Below are positions 14,701 to 28,252 of a DNA stretch of 64,000 nucleotides, piece after piece. Every line of letters begins with the position of its first letter. Within the stretch, counting starts at the first letter, position 1. The stretch is from Gorsachius magnificus (Eukaryota; Chordata; Aves; Pelecaniformes; Ardeidae): NCBI GenBank assembly GCA_034008185.1, contig CM067081.1, forward strand, positions 153,728,258 through 153,792,257. The letters are read 5' to 3'. Below the pieces are notes generated by a model, which did no database searches, was not told the DNA's origin, and saw nothing but the letters and a program-made list of their open reading frames with translations. Both the position numbers and the translations under genes were made by a program.

Positions 14701-17700
14701 ACAAAACAGCAGCAATAGCTTATCTGGTTCTTTGGGACAGCTGTTATGGGTAGAAAAGTCCCTGTACAACTACAAAATTCCCATCCCAGTTCTATCTGCT
14801 AGCCAATGTACGTCCTCAGTGCTGAGATTTCCTTTCCTTCAGCATCAATTTAAGCTGCTGCAGTTAAATGCTTTTGGGCTAGTGCCCTCAGTTATATTTA
14901 TTTCTACAACTACCGTCAACCACTAACAATTCATGCTAACAGTTGAACTCAATTTACAAGTGAATTTGTCAGTCAATGTTAAATATCGCTGGGAAGTATT
15001 TTGTAATCTACTACTAGTTGGTTTCAGTGAGGGAAGTGTGGTTCTACTAGAGCAGAGCCCTGGGCAAACAATTTCGTTCATTTTAAAATAAAAGGCACTA
15101 TTTTGAAAGAGGTGTACAGTACAGTATTCAAAAAGGCCTAATGACTTGAAAACCTAAAAATAGCCCTAGGAATTTAGTGCAATCACCATGATGTGGCAGT
15201 CAAGCCTAGAGTTAGACCTTCAGCTTGAGAGCAGAGGCAAGACACAAGAGTCAAAGAGGGCACAAGTCAAGAAAAAGGGAGTCAACAGGGACACGCAGGG
15301 TGGGAGAGGAGGACAGACTATGCCACGGGCTCAAGCCCAGCAGCAGCCAGACAGCAGCCTGACCTCACAGCCACTGTTTGTCCATGTCCTGAAGATCCCG
15401 CTCTGAGGACAACCCAGGACAGCTCCTAACAGCTCCCAGCATCTCCGCAAACTGCTGCAGAGTGTGCTAGGGAGATGCCAGCTCCTCACCCACACTGAGA
15501 CAGTGCATGGGGAGACCAGGTTTTAAGAAATACTCTTAAGTCACCTTTTTTTTTTTTTTTTAAGCTGTTACTTTTGTCCACCCAGGAAAGCTCCATTCAT
15601 CTAAAAGTCACAGGAGAATGCACCTGGCTTCAGATTTAAAGTATTTCATTTAAGCCTAACCCTGATCAGCTAAAGCTACACTAAGAATAGTAATGTCAGT
15701 AGAAATATTAGCATCCAGATTAATGCTGTGAGTTCAAATTTATCTCAGAAGTTAGAGTGCTACAATCTCTCCTCTTAGCATGACCTTACTTTGCCAAACA
15801 ATTTGGCTCCTTAATCATCTCTACGTCCTCTTTTCTTCAGGGCTTCCAGAGGAAAAAAAGATAAAACCCCTCAAAAACTCCTTAAAACAAAGCATCTCCT
15901 ACTGCATTTAGAATAGAAGAATAGCAAAGAACACAAGTACTTGCAATGGTAATGTGAATGAGAGAGAAGTTATAAGAGCTACTTTGACGTGTAAGATCTG
16001 TTGGAGTCCTAGCTGGTCCCCTTGGGCTGTTTCAGACAAACGAAGTTAATTCCATACAGGTTTGGTAGGAGACGGGAGAGGATATTCTCACTGAAGAGAC
16101 CTGGGATAAAAAGAAAGTCTTGATTTTCCACTTAGGCACTTTGAGCTCTAATGAATTTTTCACACACACAAGAGTACCAAATACAGATACAACATAAGTA
16201 TGAAGTGCCTTTTCCCCCAGAAAAAGAGGGTTTTCTTCTTTAATAGACACATATGGAATATCTGGCTATTCAAGTTTATTTAAATTGAAATTAAATACAT
16301 TATTGAGAATAGAGTCTTTCTTGTATGTGATGTGTTCTTCCATGTCTACAGTGTTTTATAAAGCATGATTTACTTTTATTTTAGTTTTCCTTTAGTTTCC
16401 TTCTGCCTCTTTAGCAGTTCTCCCTCCAAAAACACAAGTGACTTGAATATTCCCCTTAGTTTCATTACTTTACTCTCCTTGTTATCCACCAGAGAGATTA
16501 GATTCTGTATCCCCTTAGTTTACTTCCTGCACCAGTTTAAATCATTATCCTCTTCCCTCTTAAATCCCCTCAGATGGCCTACTTCTCCTGTGTTACTTAT
16601 ACAAAAGTAGGTAAGCACAGCTTTTGTTCTCTTTACCTAATTGTCATGTGGGCCAAGAGGCAAAGCAGGGGAAACAGGGAGCTGAAGTATAAACAGTGTT
16701 GGAAAAAAGGGGAACTGAGCACTTGAACAAAAGTAAATCAAATAAGGCAACAGCTACCAAACCACAGACCTATCACTTGCAGCCGTCGCTAAAAAAACCA
16801 CACTGCTTGTACCACCTTTCGTCCCTCCCAGACCTTTCAAATTCAAAACAATGATACATTTCCCACTTTTGCTGGTACAGAGGTTGCAATAAATTGCAAC
16901 CAAAAAGATTGGAGGCAAGGAGGTATGTTGCTTTTTTAAGTGCAGAACTTTCTGTCAAAGCATCTATTTTCTCTCAGTTTGACACATTACCTCATGATAC
17001 ATAATGTGCTAGGAGGCTGCTTTATGCACTGGGTACACCTCAGAAGGGTTCTGAAAATGAGCAGCCAGAAGGGCAGGTCCCTGTGTGAACTTAGAGACTT
17101 TAAAGAGAAAAGAGGGAACCCCACGTAATCAATCTTTCATGTGATTTTTCCAGGTTGTTCATTTCAGGCAAATCAGAATATCAGAATATACTTGTATTAT
17201 GCTAATGACTAACAAATCCCATTCAACTGGCACCCCCACAGTGAAGAAAATAATTAAACTCCCCCAAAACTTTATTTTCCTACATCTTAGATGAGAGTGA
17301 TATTTAACAAGACCTACAGCTTTTTCTTTTTCTAGGCTGAGGTAGCTAAGAGGAAAACATCTCTCCAGCCATCTAAAGCAGTAAGCCACTCATTCTCCAA
17401 GCCCTTGTTGCTAGAGCAGAGATGTGAGAGGTGTCAAACAGATGTACGAGATACGTGATAGCAGGCAAAGGACACCAGCTGCTCCTTTGGCTGGCAGTTG
17501 CATCCATGAACAGGTCAAGACCTGTTACACTGAGCGGTGCCACCCACACCATTCCTCAGCTGCTCTCAGAACAGGACAGAGACAGCTCGTGTAGCACCAG
17601 CCTCCACTGACCCCACGCTCCTATTGCCATACCATGCATTACTCACACCTCTAAAGGCCCATGCTGAGCAGGAGTCACCAAGCTAAGAGGGGACACTCCA

Positions 17701-18025
17701 AGTCCAACACTCCTGGTCTGAGCAAAGAGGGTGAGAAACCACTTGTTCCAGATTAGAAAGGTCAGCCCCAGACCACACGGGGAGTGGGGATGGCAGTCTT
17801 CCCCCAACATACCAGTGCCAGGAAAGGTTGTTTTCCGTGGGCAAAGACCAGCACACAGGCGCAGAAGACCTCTTTGAAATGAACAATAAATCAGAGACAA
17901 TATAATAGGATCCCATGCACCTTAGTTTTAGTACTCTATACACAGCTAAGAATGACTTCTGTTCTTCAGATATCTTGTTTTCTTCTCTTCCACATTTCTT
18001 CTTGTAAGGCCTGTTTTCCCTACAT
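11727..18025. other. Non-coding unique sequence
   Basis: No supported gene. The largest open frame is 139 codons (14507-14926) and looks like chance. The only clear local structure is T16 at 15546-15561. Nothing else was recognised. Confidence 0.65.
15546..15561. repeat. Poly-T run (16)
   Basis: Uninterrupted run of 16 T without a recognisable retroelement next to it. Confidence 0.9.
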
Positions 18026-18130
18026 TTTGGGGGTTGGGTGGGTTTTTTTGTTTTTTCTGTTTTTTCTGTTTTATTTTGGGGTTTGGGTTTTTTTGTTTGG
18101 GTTTTTGTTGATTTTTTTTTAATTTGGGAG
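18026..18130. repeat. G/T-rich low-complexity tract with six G-runs
   Basis: The plus strand is almost purely G and T for about 100 bases. G-runs lie at 18029-18033, 18036-18038, 18040-18042, 18078-18081, 18085-18087 and 18099-18101. Some are separated by short TT, TG or TTT loops and others by long T-rich loops. A long lysine/proline/threonine-rich open frame on the minus strand (17683-18183) is simply the translation of this run. Confidence 0.85.
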
Positions 18131-18383
18131 TGGGTGCTTAGGTTTTTCCCCTCCCCGCAATTTGCTTTGCATGGACAAAGCAAAATATTTTTTCTTTTCT
18201 AGTTTGCAAGACAACGAGATCCTTGAGATTAGAGGTAGATAGATCAAGGTACCTGAAAAATCACTTGACCCTCTCAAAACTTTTGTTTTCCTCATGGGAG
18301 CGTTTATACATCTTGTCATAGGACTGAAGGGACCACCTTGACTTCTCCTTCAACCCCAGCTACAACCAGTGAGGGAAGAAGCT

Positions 18384-18424
18384 CAAAAAAATTTTTTTTT
18401 TCAAAAGGAAGGAAAAAAAAACCC
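18384..18424. repeat. A/T homopolymer cluster
   Basis: An A7 run abuts a T10 run, followed by an A-rich segment. This is simple low-complexity DNA with no other signal. Confidence 0.8.
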
Positions 18425-21400
18425 AAAAGACTTCTGAACTGGAAACTGTAGCGAAGAGATGAGTTTTACAACAAGCCAATGTTTTCTTTCTTTAAACCAC
18501 ATTGCTCTTCCTTAATGTAACAGCCAAACCTCAGGGGACTGGTGGAGGGCACTGTGTACACATATACAGGAACTGGAAAGTATTTTTCATTGTTTTTCCT
18601 GGAAACTATGTGGCAGCTTCTGTAGAGAATCTCTTTTTGGCATGGATCACTAGGATGCCACATGCTGAAGAACAAGTGGATATAAACAGCTCGCTGAAGT
18701 CAGTGATACTGCCTTGCAAAAAACCTTCACTACAACTTTGACCAAAAAGCAACTGCCGAACTCCTCACAAATCAGGTTTTCAGATGGTATAACTGCAACG
18801 GCACAACAGAGCAACGTAGCAACATCAGTGCGCGGTGGTCTGCATCATTCTGTACAGCTCTGCAATGAAGACGAGACCATCAGGAAAATGGGGAAGGATG
18901 GGGAAAAACCCCAGCTTCCATTCCTGTTCTCTTGCTTGGCAAACACAAGAGATCTGACAGATGTAACCGTGTCCCTGCCTGGCAGCTCAGCAAAATTCCT
19001 TCTTTCGGACTGATCTTTATGAATTTGAGAGATTTTCTGAGCATGGGCTACATGCCTTTGACAGCAAAACTAGAAGCTTGTCATAACATGGATTATTTCA
19101 AGCTTAGTGAACCTTCTTTGCAGTTCCTAGCTGGCTTTAGACTATTAAATCACACACAGGCACAGCTAAAATTTCAGCTTTCACACAAATTGAAACACTG
19201 AAACATAGCACGAGCCATCCATTAAAAAAAAAAGCTCCAAAACAAAAGCTCTAGGCAAAAGCAGATTCACGTGTTTTGATGCAGAGTTTTGTAATGCATA
19301 TAGATTTTTAGATAACTGGACCCACATTAAGAAACATGGGCTCCCTACGTAATATTTTAAGGAGAGGAAAGGAATTAGGTTCTTCCAAGTAATGTATCAA
19401 CTAAGCTGACTAGTAGGGAAATGCTAGGAGAGCGTGGCAAGCGTGGTCTCCATCTCAGCTCAAAATTCACACAGAGTCCTGATACTTCTGCAACAGCAAG
19501 CACCTCTGTGTCTGTACCACCTCATGTGGATGGATGCCAGCCCGCCCCACAGGCTGAGCCACTCTGGGCCAGCAGGATCCAGCAGTACTGCTAGTAGGGG
19601 TTTTTGGATCAGTATCAGGTCAACATGGTTAGCTGGTTTTCAGGCACTAGCTCGCAGCTTGTACTAGCTCAGAGCAAAGGGTACAATAAGCTCGCCTCTG
19701 TCTACTGCAGGCAGACCTTAAAACTAAAAGAACAATCTTACCGAGACAGACCAAATGTTTAACTAAGCCAGCAGGTTTTGCCAGTAGCCAATTGGTAATG
19801 GATGCTTAGAGAGAGAACGAGAACATGGCAGGCACAAAGGTATATTGCCTTCCACATCTCCATCTTGCCTTTAGCAAAGCAAAGCCTCGCTCTCCTTGAG
19901 ATGGGCTGCACTTCATGTTCACCAATGGATCTTTACAGTGTTCATTTATTTGGTCTTTTAATGCAGGCATGTTGATGGCCATGGCGTTGTGTAGCAATGA
20001 GGTCCACCACAAAATATTGAGTTGTGAGCAAAAAAGATTCCCCTTCTTTTAAACCTGTTTGACAAGTTTATTTGGTGCTCTCTGGCTCTTACATCAGAGC
20101 AAAGAATAAATTAGCATTCCCTACCTGCCTTCTGCCTGTTCCTCATGCCATTCAAGTTGGTAAAGCTTTTTCTAGTGAGCCTTTCTCATCCATAAACTGT
20201 TCCATTTCACCGATCAAATTACTATTGCTCTATTTGCCTTCTCTGACTTTAATTGCTTCTCTGAGCAGTAAAACAGAAATATTCATAGAATTATCTACAG
20301 TGACTAGTAAATCTCTCTCCAAAAGGGTAATAAGTAATGCACAGTCCATCCTGCCTGAGTTAACTGCAAACACAGAATTGCAGCCTCCATTTTATAGTCC
20401 ATTCATTCACTACAAGTAATCCTTTTGCAACTCCGCAATTAATTCTCATTTTAAATAGCTTGCAGAAAAGTTTCATCACCCCACAGCTTACTTCCTCTTT
20501 CCAAACAATTTCAAAGAACGCATTTAGCGACAACCAGTCTAGCTCCACATGAATCCTCGGTAACATCCCCCTAGCCCTAAAACCGATCACTTGCCTCTAG
20601 TCTTACTCTTTAATCGGTTATTAGACCAAGAATCTTCACCCACAGACCAATGCAACTTCGTTTCTTCTAGACTAAGAAGAATGCCATTCAGGAAAAAAAT
20701 AAAAAAGCAAACGCAGCTACGTTATGTCAGTCAGATCACAAAATAAACAGCTTTGGCAGAGGAACCAGAAGTAGTGTGACTAAATACAACCACTTCAGCC
20801 CATCTCCAGCCTTGAGCAGTTTTACAGTCAGGCTTAGGGATTTGTCCACATATCAATATTAAATCCAAATCCCTAGAGGATTCACGGTTATCTCAAAGCT
20901 CACATGTATCGGAAATAAAGCACTAGCTGCTCGCCCCTAAAGCTGTAACATACCACGGCCCTTGCTCACGGGTTAGTTATTGGTGATCCAAAGAAGGTGG
21001 CTGTAAGAGGACAGTAGTTTTGATAATTCCTGGTGCATTTCTGGCGGTTGAGGTGCGAGGGAATAACATGCCTTAACTACATGCAAAATAAGTATCCCCC
21101 TTTCTTACAGATGCAACTCAAATACTGTATAAAAACACAGAGGTAGCAGGCGTTGCTCAAGTTTTTCTCTGTGTGTCTTTAGATTAAATAGATTTAAACA
21201 TACTTAAAGTAAATGCAGTCAAAGTGTGCCTCAGTAGCTGCTCCCACCAGACTGCTCAGACACTTATGCTGCCTTTCAGGTGCCGCGTAATTCTGATGCA
21301 GTAACTGCCCCGCACCACGTCATCGGTGAGGCCGCTGCGTCCCAGGTGCCTGCAGGAAATTAGGAATGGCTGCACAAATTGAGAAAAGAAGTGAAGGTGC

Positions 21401-24400
21401 TCACAGCCTCCCCGGCATGGAACTCGGTTGCTAAGGAGGATCCACCAAAGAGACTTAAATTATTTTAGCCCACTAGTAAGGCTTCATGAGAAGCACTCAC
21501 GATGAAGAAAAAAGTCTGGGAGATTTGCTGCATGTATTTTCTTATTCCTGCAATTCCCTTCAGTTCACTGGGCTGTGCAGACAATCATTTTCTATACAGC
21601 CCAATAGTTCCATTTGTTGTCTCTGACTTCTTCCAATTTCAAGCCCTGTAGACTTCAGTTCTGCATTGCTTTGTTTTAAGAGAAGCATTGTAAATCTATT
21701 TAAATTCACACACGTCTCTAAATTAGTGCACTTCTGAAGCCCTTCTCACCTTCTCCCCTTAAAAGTGTCAGCACCCCTGATCTGAGAAAGAGTACAACCA
21801 CTGTTCTTCTGTGTCAATGATTTTGATCATAGAAAGGACAACACAGACTGAAATTTGTTTTCCATAGAAATATATTTAAACAGCGGGTGAAAATAGCTAT
21901 AAAAATGGAGAAAGATGTCCCTCTCATATGGACAAAAGGCAAAAATTGTTGCTAGCACTGTTTTTTCTAATGCAAGCAGCACTGAGATGAAACTTTTCCT
22001 GGAAAATGTAAATAGGGCACGACTGCAACAAGAGAGACCACTGTGAAAAGTAAACCAGCTATAACTATCTCATGGAACAGAAAGTGCCATGGCTAATCAT
22101 GTTTGAACCCTACCCCTTTGTAGGGTTGAGGTAGAATTGGAAGAAGTTCAAATGCAAGCCAAATAATTTGTAAGAGAACTGAACCTCATAGTGACCAGGG
22201 CCAAAAAGTGCCAGGCTGTAACTGAAGCCCAGAACATTTGGATTCGTTCTTTGTTTAGGAACACCGAATTTGATATCAGCAGAAGCATTTTCAGAAAACT
22301 ATCTCCTTCCCACACAGGGAATAGCAGAAGAGGATGCAACCCAGAAAAATGTCAGTATAGACCAATTCAAGGGTCTATCGAGTCTATAACAACAACAGCC
22401 TTATATTTTCCCACAGAATGTATTCCTAAAGTGCTCAAGGTCCCACTTTGTTTGGGTAAGACCATTTCTGCACTACAGATAAAATAGCCACAGATTTACA
22501 AGTTCACCAAAATATGAACTGACCCCTAACGTTGATAAGCTTTTAAGCAGTAAATAGCAGAGAATCAATTTTGTTCTGCAACTAACTCGAGGCACATCTT
22601 TCACAGAAGTCACATCCCAGTGCAAGGTCTGCTGGCACAGGGTGATTTACATGAAGACCCAAGGGGAAAAAAAACAACTCTTAAACGATACCACTATGCT
22701 AATAATTTTACATGCTAATTTTCTCACCTAAAACACCCTGCAGAGTGCATAGTCTGCAGTTATGCAGAAAGGTCATCTGTCAACTTTGCTTTGAAGCAGA
22801 TGAGATCCACCTGGAAACATACACGGGAGCGTAGAGAAAGTGAAGTGAGCACATAAATATTGCACTGAGGTGGCCTCCTTGTCTGTCAAGAGAAGAGAAA
22901 CCCCAGTGGCTGCAGTTACATCCCTTCCAGAGACAGACTGGTGAATTGCCAATATTGCTAGTGAGACATCCATCCCATCCATCTTAATAAAAAGAGCTTC
23001 CACAGCTTCTCACATTGCTCACCCCCCTGCCTTAACTCACCCCAGCTCACCGGAGTTAGTTCCCAGCTTCATCTCCAGGGAGGCGAGGCGGACGCTGCTC
23101 CTACGTAGCATTTTTTCCCTTTGGGCACAGGTTTTTTTACCGTCAAGAACTGCTGAGTGCTTTTAGTACTAATTTGTACTAGTCACACGCATTTTGACAC
23201 CACCTGCTGAATACAACAACGTGAGACATATTCCTGTCGTAAGCAAAATTTCTGACCGCACACTCATGGGGAGAACCAAGTCACACATCGTCTGCTGTGC
23301 CTCTGTATCACAGTCTTTCTAAAATATCCAGATGCCTGGCTATTTCTCTCCTGTAAAGGGGCACATATCCTGACCTAGAACTCAGTAAAGGGTTAAATAT
23401 ACCAATTCCTATACTTTCTCCATGCTCCTACACCTCCAATGCTTTTGTTAAGGGCATAACCCTCGGGTTTGAAGTAATCTTTTAAAACCTGATTTAAAAT
23501 AGCAGTTTCCTACTCAAACACAGGGCCACATGAGCTGCTCGCAGTTCCTCACAATTGCATACATATTCACCAGAAAAGAAAGCAGAGAAGTGACAAAATA
23601 AAGCGTTTCAGATGTTTTCTTTAAATCAAGATAACAAAGACCTTTGGCAGTAGAGCACTGCGCTCCTCGTGGGAGCTCCTCTCCAGCTAAAGGACTCCAG
23701 TGATTCATTCACAATTCAGAATGATTAAACCAACATTTTCTACCCTGAAGCTGAGGGAAAACCTTGAGTTAAGGGAATTTCAGTAAATATGGAAACACCT
23801 GGCGAGTTTCATTCACGATCTGTGCAGGCAAGGCAAGTGTAGGAGTTCGACAAAGGTTTCCTACCTCAGTGTTGCTTTTGATTAATTACAGTCAAAGCAC
23901 ACTCTTTCATCGACGACTTTAAAGTAGAATAAGATTATTACAGGAGAGACTGATCCCTGAGAAATTACAGAAGACATGCATGAACCCAGATACCCACTTA
24001 AACACAAATTTCTGGTTTACTTCCTCTGTTTTCCTCAGAAATCCCCTCCTCTTCTCTCTCTTTTTTTTTTCCCCCTCCAACTGCAGTAACACTCTGTTTA
24101 GATATCCTCACTGAAATAACCATAGTGACTTTTATTCCTGGGAGAACCCCACAGATTCAGAGCACATCACTATATGTGAATTTAGACCATTTTTGCCAAC
24201 ACGCATTACTTGACATTCAGAGAACATCGCCATGATACATAGTCCCTGGTGCACTGAAGTCTACTTGGAAATTTTTGTTGTCCTTTACAGTCTCTACCAA
24301 ATATTTTCCCCTCTCCCTTTTTTCAGATATGATTTTACTGCAAATGAAAACTGCCTTGCTGACAGGCCTACGAAATGCTCCGCTTCTCCAAAGAACACAT

Positions 24401-27020
24401 AGGCTGGCAAACAGAGGGAAATCTCTACATTCAGCTTTATCTCTGTATGTTGATACCATCACGCAAAGGGATCAACCCCCTAAAGGAAGGGGGTGCTCAG
24501 GGCCTAAAGGCCATGGAATCCTTCATCTCCGTTGTTCAGCTGGATCGGCGTTTAACATCCGTGCCAAGAGCAGGGGGCTGCAGTGGCATCCAGGAGTTGT
24601 CAACAACGCAGCTGCTCCCGGACTCCTTTAAATGAAGCCACGGCACTCTGGGTTCGCACGCTTTCATGTGCTTGCAGCATTCTGCACGGGCACAAATACT
24701 CATCTGGAGTTTTAAGAGAATGTCTCCTGACTGCGCTCGTCTTTGCGGGTTTGGTTGCAGTGGGGTTTTTTGAGACTATTCAAGTGTTAGGAACATTTGA
24801 TGAAGCAGCCCACTGCACGCAGATCACCCAGAAATCAAAGAATAAGGATACCCTGATGAGTGATGTTCATCCACCTCAAGGGTGAGATATAAAACGTCTG
24901 TACTGCTTCAGACCAAAACAAACAGGAATTTAAGAACCTACTATGTAAAATGAGTGTTTCATTGGCAGGGTAAAGGTGAGAGCTGGCAGAAGTTACACTC
25001 GCTTTCTAATTGTTATCACCACCATTTCATAATATGTATTCCAAGTCCTGAAACATAACTTAGGGAAAAAAAGTCTTCTGAAAAACCCGGTAACTCAAGT
25101 CTATGACACTGCACAGCCCTTATTCTCTGTTCACGAGTAATCACATGTCTGTGCAACTTCATTCTCACAAAGTCTAACGGGTGTAATATTCCTCCTCCCA
25201 AATGAAATGGTAGTTTGACCAAGACTGACGCCCAGCCAGCCTTTGCACTACGCTACCCCAAGCTTCTCATCCAGCCCCCCCGCAGCGACAAGGCAGCTTG
25301 CCCACCTCCTGATTTCCAGAACCTTGCTGCTCCAGTTTGGAGGTAGATCTCACACTGGTGCTTTGTCACTTGTCATGAACAGCTGCTGATTTTTCCAGGA
25401 CATAGCACATCCTCATCAGTACCTCTGCTATTTCACACATTATTCCCTGTAGCAACCCGAGATGAGTATCATCCGGTCTAGGTGATCTGCCGCCCCTTGG
25501 GTTCTCCAGTTGCTTTATATAAACCAGGCACATGCAGATCAAAACCCAGAGTATTAACAGTAACACAGAGTAATGTTTTGTTCCTGATGTAAAAATCTCA
25601 AGTCTGCTTGCAACAAATTTTTCCATGTGAGGTTAACAACTTGATTTTAGATGTAGTCATACCAGAAAACTGAAGTTTGCCTCAAGATCACCGCAAATGC
25701 ACACAAATCAGAGCTTGCCATCCTGAATCTGACTGCAAATTGCTGCTGTCTGAAAATTTTGACATATTGCCTATACGGTTACAGTTAATAATTTGACCTA
25801 TGATATTAACTTTTTTCAGAGGAGACTAAACCTATTAAAAGTTTTTAAAATAAATAAAAATAAATTTATGAAATGTTGACCATAATTAACATATCTGTGC
25901 ATCCTGCAGATGAGGAAACAAGCAAACATACACTATATCCACTATTTCCAAGATAAGGGGAATGAAAATGTCACTTCCTATTACTTATGTTTTAAAAGTT
26001 CATTTGAAGTAAAAAGTTCAGCAAATAAACAGACTTGAAAGGGACACCATTTGCAGAAATGACCACATACCCAGGCCCAGCAAATTAGCTTATTGGTCTC
26101 ACCAGGGGTATCTAAAATTAATGCTGGTTTGTGTTTTTTTTTGGTTTTTTGTTTGTTTGTTTTTTAAAAAAGCAATATACTCAATTTTATATTTTATGCG
26201 CATCCAGCAATTACATTATTTTCACTAATAACGTCAGTAGCAGCAGTGGAGCATTTGTCTCCACAGATAATAGCACACCTAGCTGTAGTCATCCAAACAG
26301 GTGATCCAGGTAATACCGTCAGAATTATCCCAAACTGCCAGACCCAGGCACATGTTCAGCATCCCAGTTGCCCCTTTTCTCGTTCCTCCCAGTGCTGTGA
26401 GGGGAGAGGCAGTCTCGGCTCTTTTTTGTTTGTTTGAGCTTTTGTTTTTTCTTAGGGTTTCAGCTCATCAACAGTGCTGGATAAGCTTGACTGCAATAAG
26501 CTGACTAAAGAGCCTTCTGAACGCATGCATTTAGACAACATTACTGTGCTTACATGCATGAAATCTTTCTGGAAATTGAATCCCAAAATGTCTGGATTAT
26601 GTTCAAAGATTCATGCTTTTCCAGGAGTTTACCTGGAATTTTCCAAGCTTTCGACTGCAAGATCAGCCTGCACCTCCCACGAGGACCAGCTCTCCTCCTG
26701 GGCTCCTTGCTGCTTGGCTAGAGGCAAGCCAAGGGGAATACCTATGCCCAAGAGAATTCCTCATCCCTCCCTGCGTAGGTCTGTCAAACCTCAAGGGAAG
26801 GCTGGCAAAGATCTACGCATATGAGACACAGTCCCCATGCTGAGACAGAAAGGTAGAGACACAGAAGCAGAGAGAGAAAACTGGAAAACAACAAATCACT
26901 AAACTTTCTAGTACTGAAGGGAGTGCTTTCTAATTCCCTATAGATGTTTTGGCAGTGAAGGGAGTTTTGTTTTTATCTTAGATGACCAGTACATCAATAT
27001 TAATTAGTAGTTATTAGAAG

Positions 27021-27041
27021 TTGTTTTCCACTGGAAAACAA
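27021..27041. repeat. 21-bp near-perfect palindrome
   Basis: Two exact 10-base arms (TTGTTTTCCA and TGGAAAACAA) flank a single C. Each arm contains a GGAAAA core of the kind bound by NFAT/Rel-type factors, facing one another. Whether it binds anything is inference only. About one such palindrome per 16 windows of this size is expected by chance. Confidence 0.7.
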
Positions 27042-28174
27042 ACATGCTAGGAAAGGGAGGACATTCTAAATGCTATCAATTCAAAAGGAGGCATAATTTT
27101 CACACACATAACACTTATTGCCGGTTTTTTCCACTGCCTTGTAGATAACATATTTCACTGAATAATGACTGAGTGTTCAAGCAAGAAGTGTGACTTCAGA
27201 AGCCCGGTTCCTCCATGTGCACACTGCTGTTTTCCCTACACAGATGAGTACAAAATGCGAAGGGCAACACCCTCTAAATGAAACCGCAGCATCACACAGT
27301 TCTGCCAGTTCAACTATTACTTTGTTCTGGAGAGCCCATTTGCAAAAATAACCTGAAGCTTGTAAGCGTCTTATTGCAAACAGGACGTGATCCTACACAA
27401 GAGCTGAAACCAGGGTGGGAAGATAAGTTCTTTAATCGATTGTCTGAAATATTCTGTCTTCATCAGATCAATCTTAAATTGCTAGCTGAGAGTGGAGAAT
27501 TATTCCCCTGCCTCCTTTAGAAGTGACAAATGAAAGCAATTTTCCACAGTGGGAAAGGGAGAGAAGTTTTCAGGTTTGATCAATACATGTCAATATGGTA
27601 TTAATATAAACCTCTCTTTGAATACCTCCACAAGTAATCGCAGAGAGTCAAAGAGTCATTTTCCTGTTGCAAGAAGAATAGAACGCACTTAGCAAAGATT
27701 GAGGATTAACTAGTTTTTCTATAGAAATCTATCTTTAATTAACGCGATGAAGTTCTTTTGCTTTCCTAATTAATGAGCATTATTCAGTATGAAACTTTTT
27801 TTTATTTTTTATTTTGTTTTAAGTGTGATTGATGAAACCAGGTGCAACTGAGCGGCAGGATTCCTCTGGTCCATACTCAGTACGATGCAGAAATTGTTGT
27901 GAAGATCACACGGGCAAATAACTTCCTGCCATTAGTGCGTGCCTGGAAAATGAGGGAGAGGGTCCACAAAGGCAGATGGAGGCGGGGTGGAATCTGACCA
28001 CAAGCAAAGCAGAACATCACAGGAACCATGAGAGCTATAACTGAGCCTGATCTAAAGCCCCCTGCAGATGACGACAGTCTTTCCAGATCTGTTAAGAAGC
28101 TCTAGGTCAAACCCTCTGCATTACGCAGCAGAACCCTGCTCTACTCTAGAGCTGCAACAAGCACCCAATTTGAT

Positions 28175-28252
28175 TCCTGGTCCCTTGTTTGGCAGAGGCA
28201 GGGATGTCTTTCAGTCCTGGTCCCTTGTTTGGCAGAGGCAGGGATGTCTTTC
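28175..28252. repeat. Tandem duplication, 40-bp unit, two copies
   Basis: The first copy is 28175-28214 and the second starts at 28215. Identity is perfect over 38 bases and ends at 28252. The unit carries TGTTTGGCAGAGGCAGGGAT. The identity suggests a recent replication-slippage duplication. The unit length is not a multiple of three, and the overlapping open frames show no other coding sign. Confidence 0.95.

Larger units (their letters stand above)
18131..28174. other. Non-coding unique sequence
   Basis: No supported gene or transposon over about 10 kb. Open frames reach 118 codons (24275-24631) and overlap one another in several frames. Visible local items are a T-rich run at 24060-24070, a T/G run near 26129-26165, a 21-bp near-palindrome at 27021-27041 and an AT-rich TTAATTAA/TAATTA-containing patch near 27733-27775. 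Confidence 0.6.

Noticed and set aside
17683..18183. 166-codon minus-strand frame rich in Lys, Pro and Thr
   Set aside because: Its biased part is the translation of the G/T low-complexity run at 18026-18130.
23463..23475. Minus-strand CTTCAAACCC resembling a B-box
   Set aside because: No A-box or SINE core at the expected distance.
24053..24077. T/C-rich run considered as a splice acceptor tract
   Set aside because: No suitable AG and open exon follow it.
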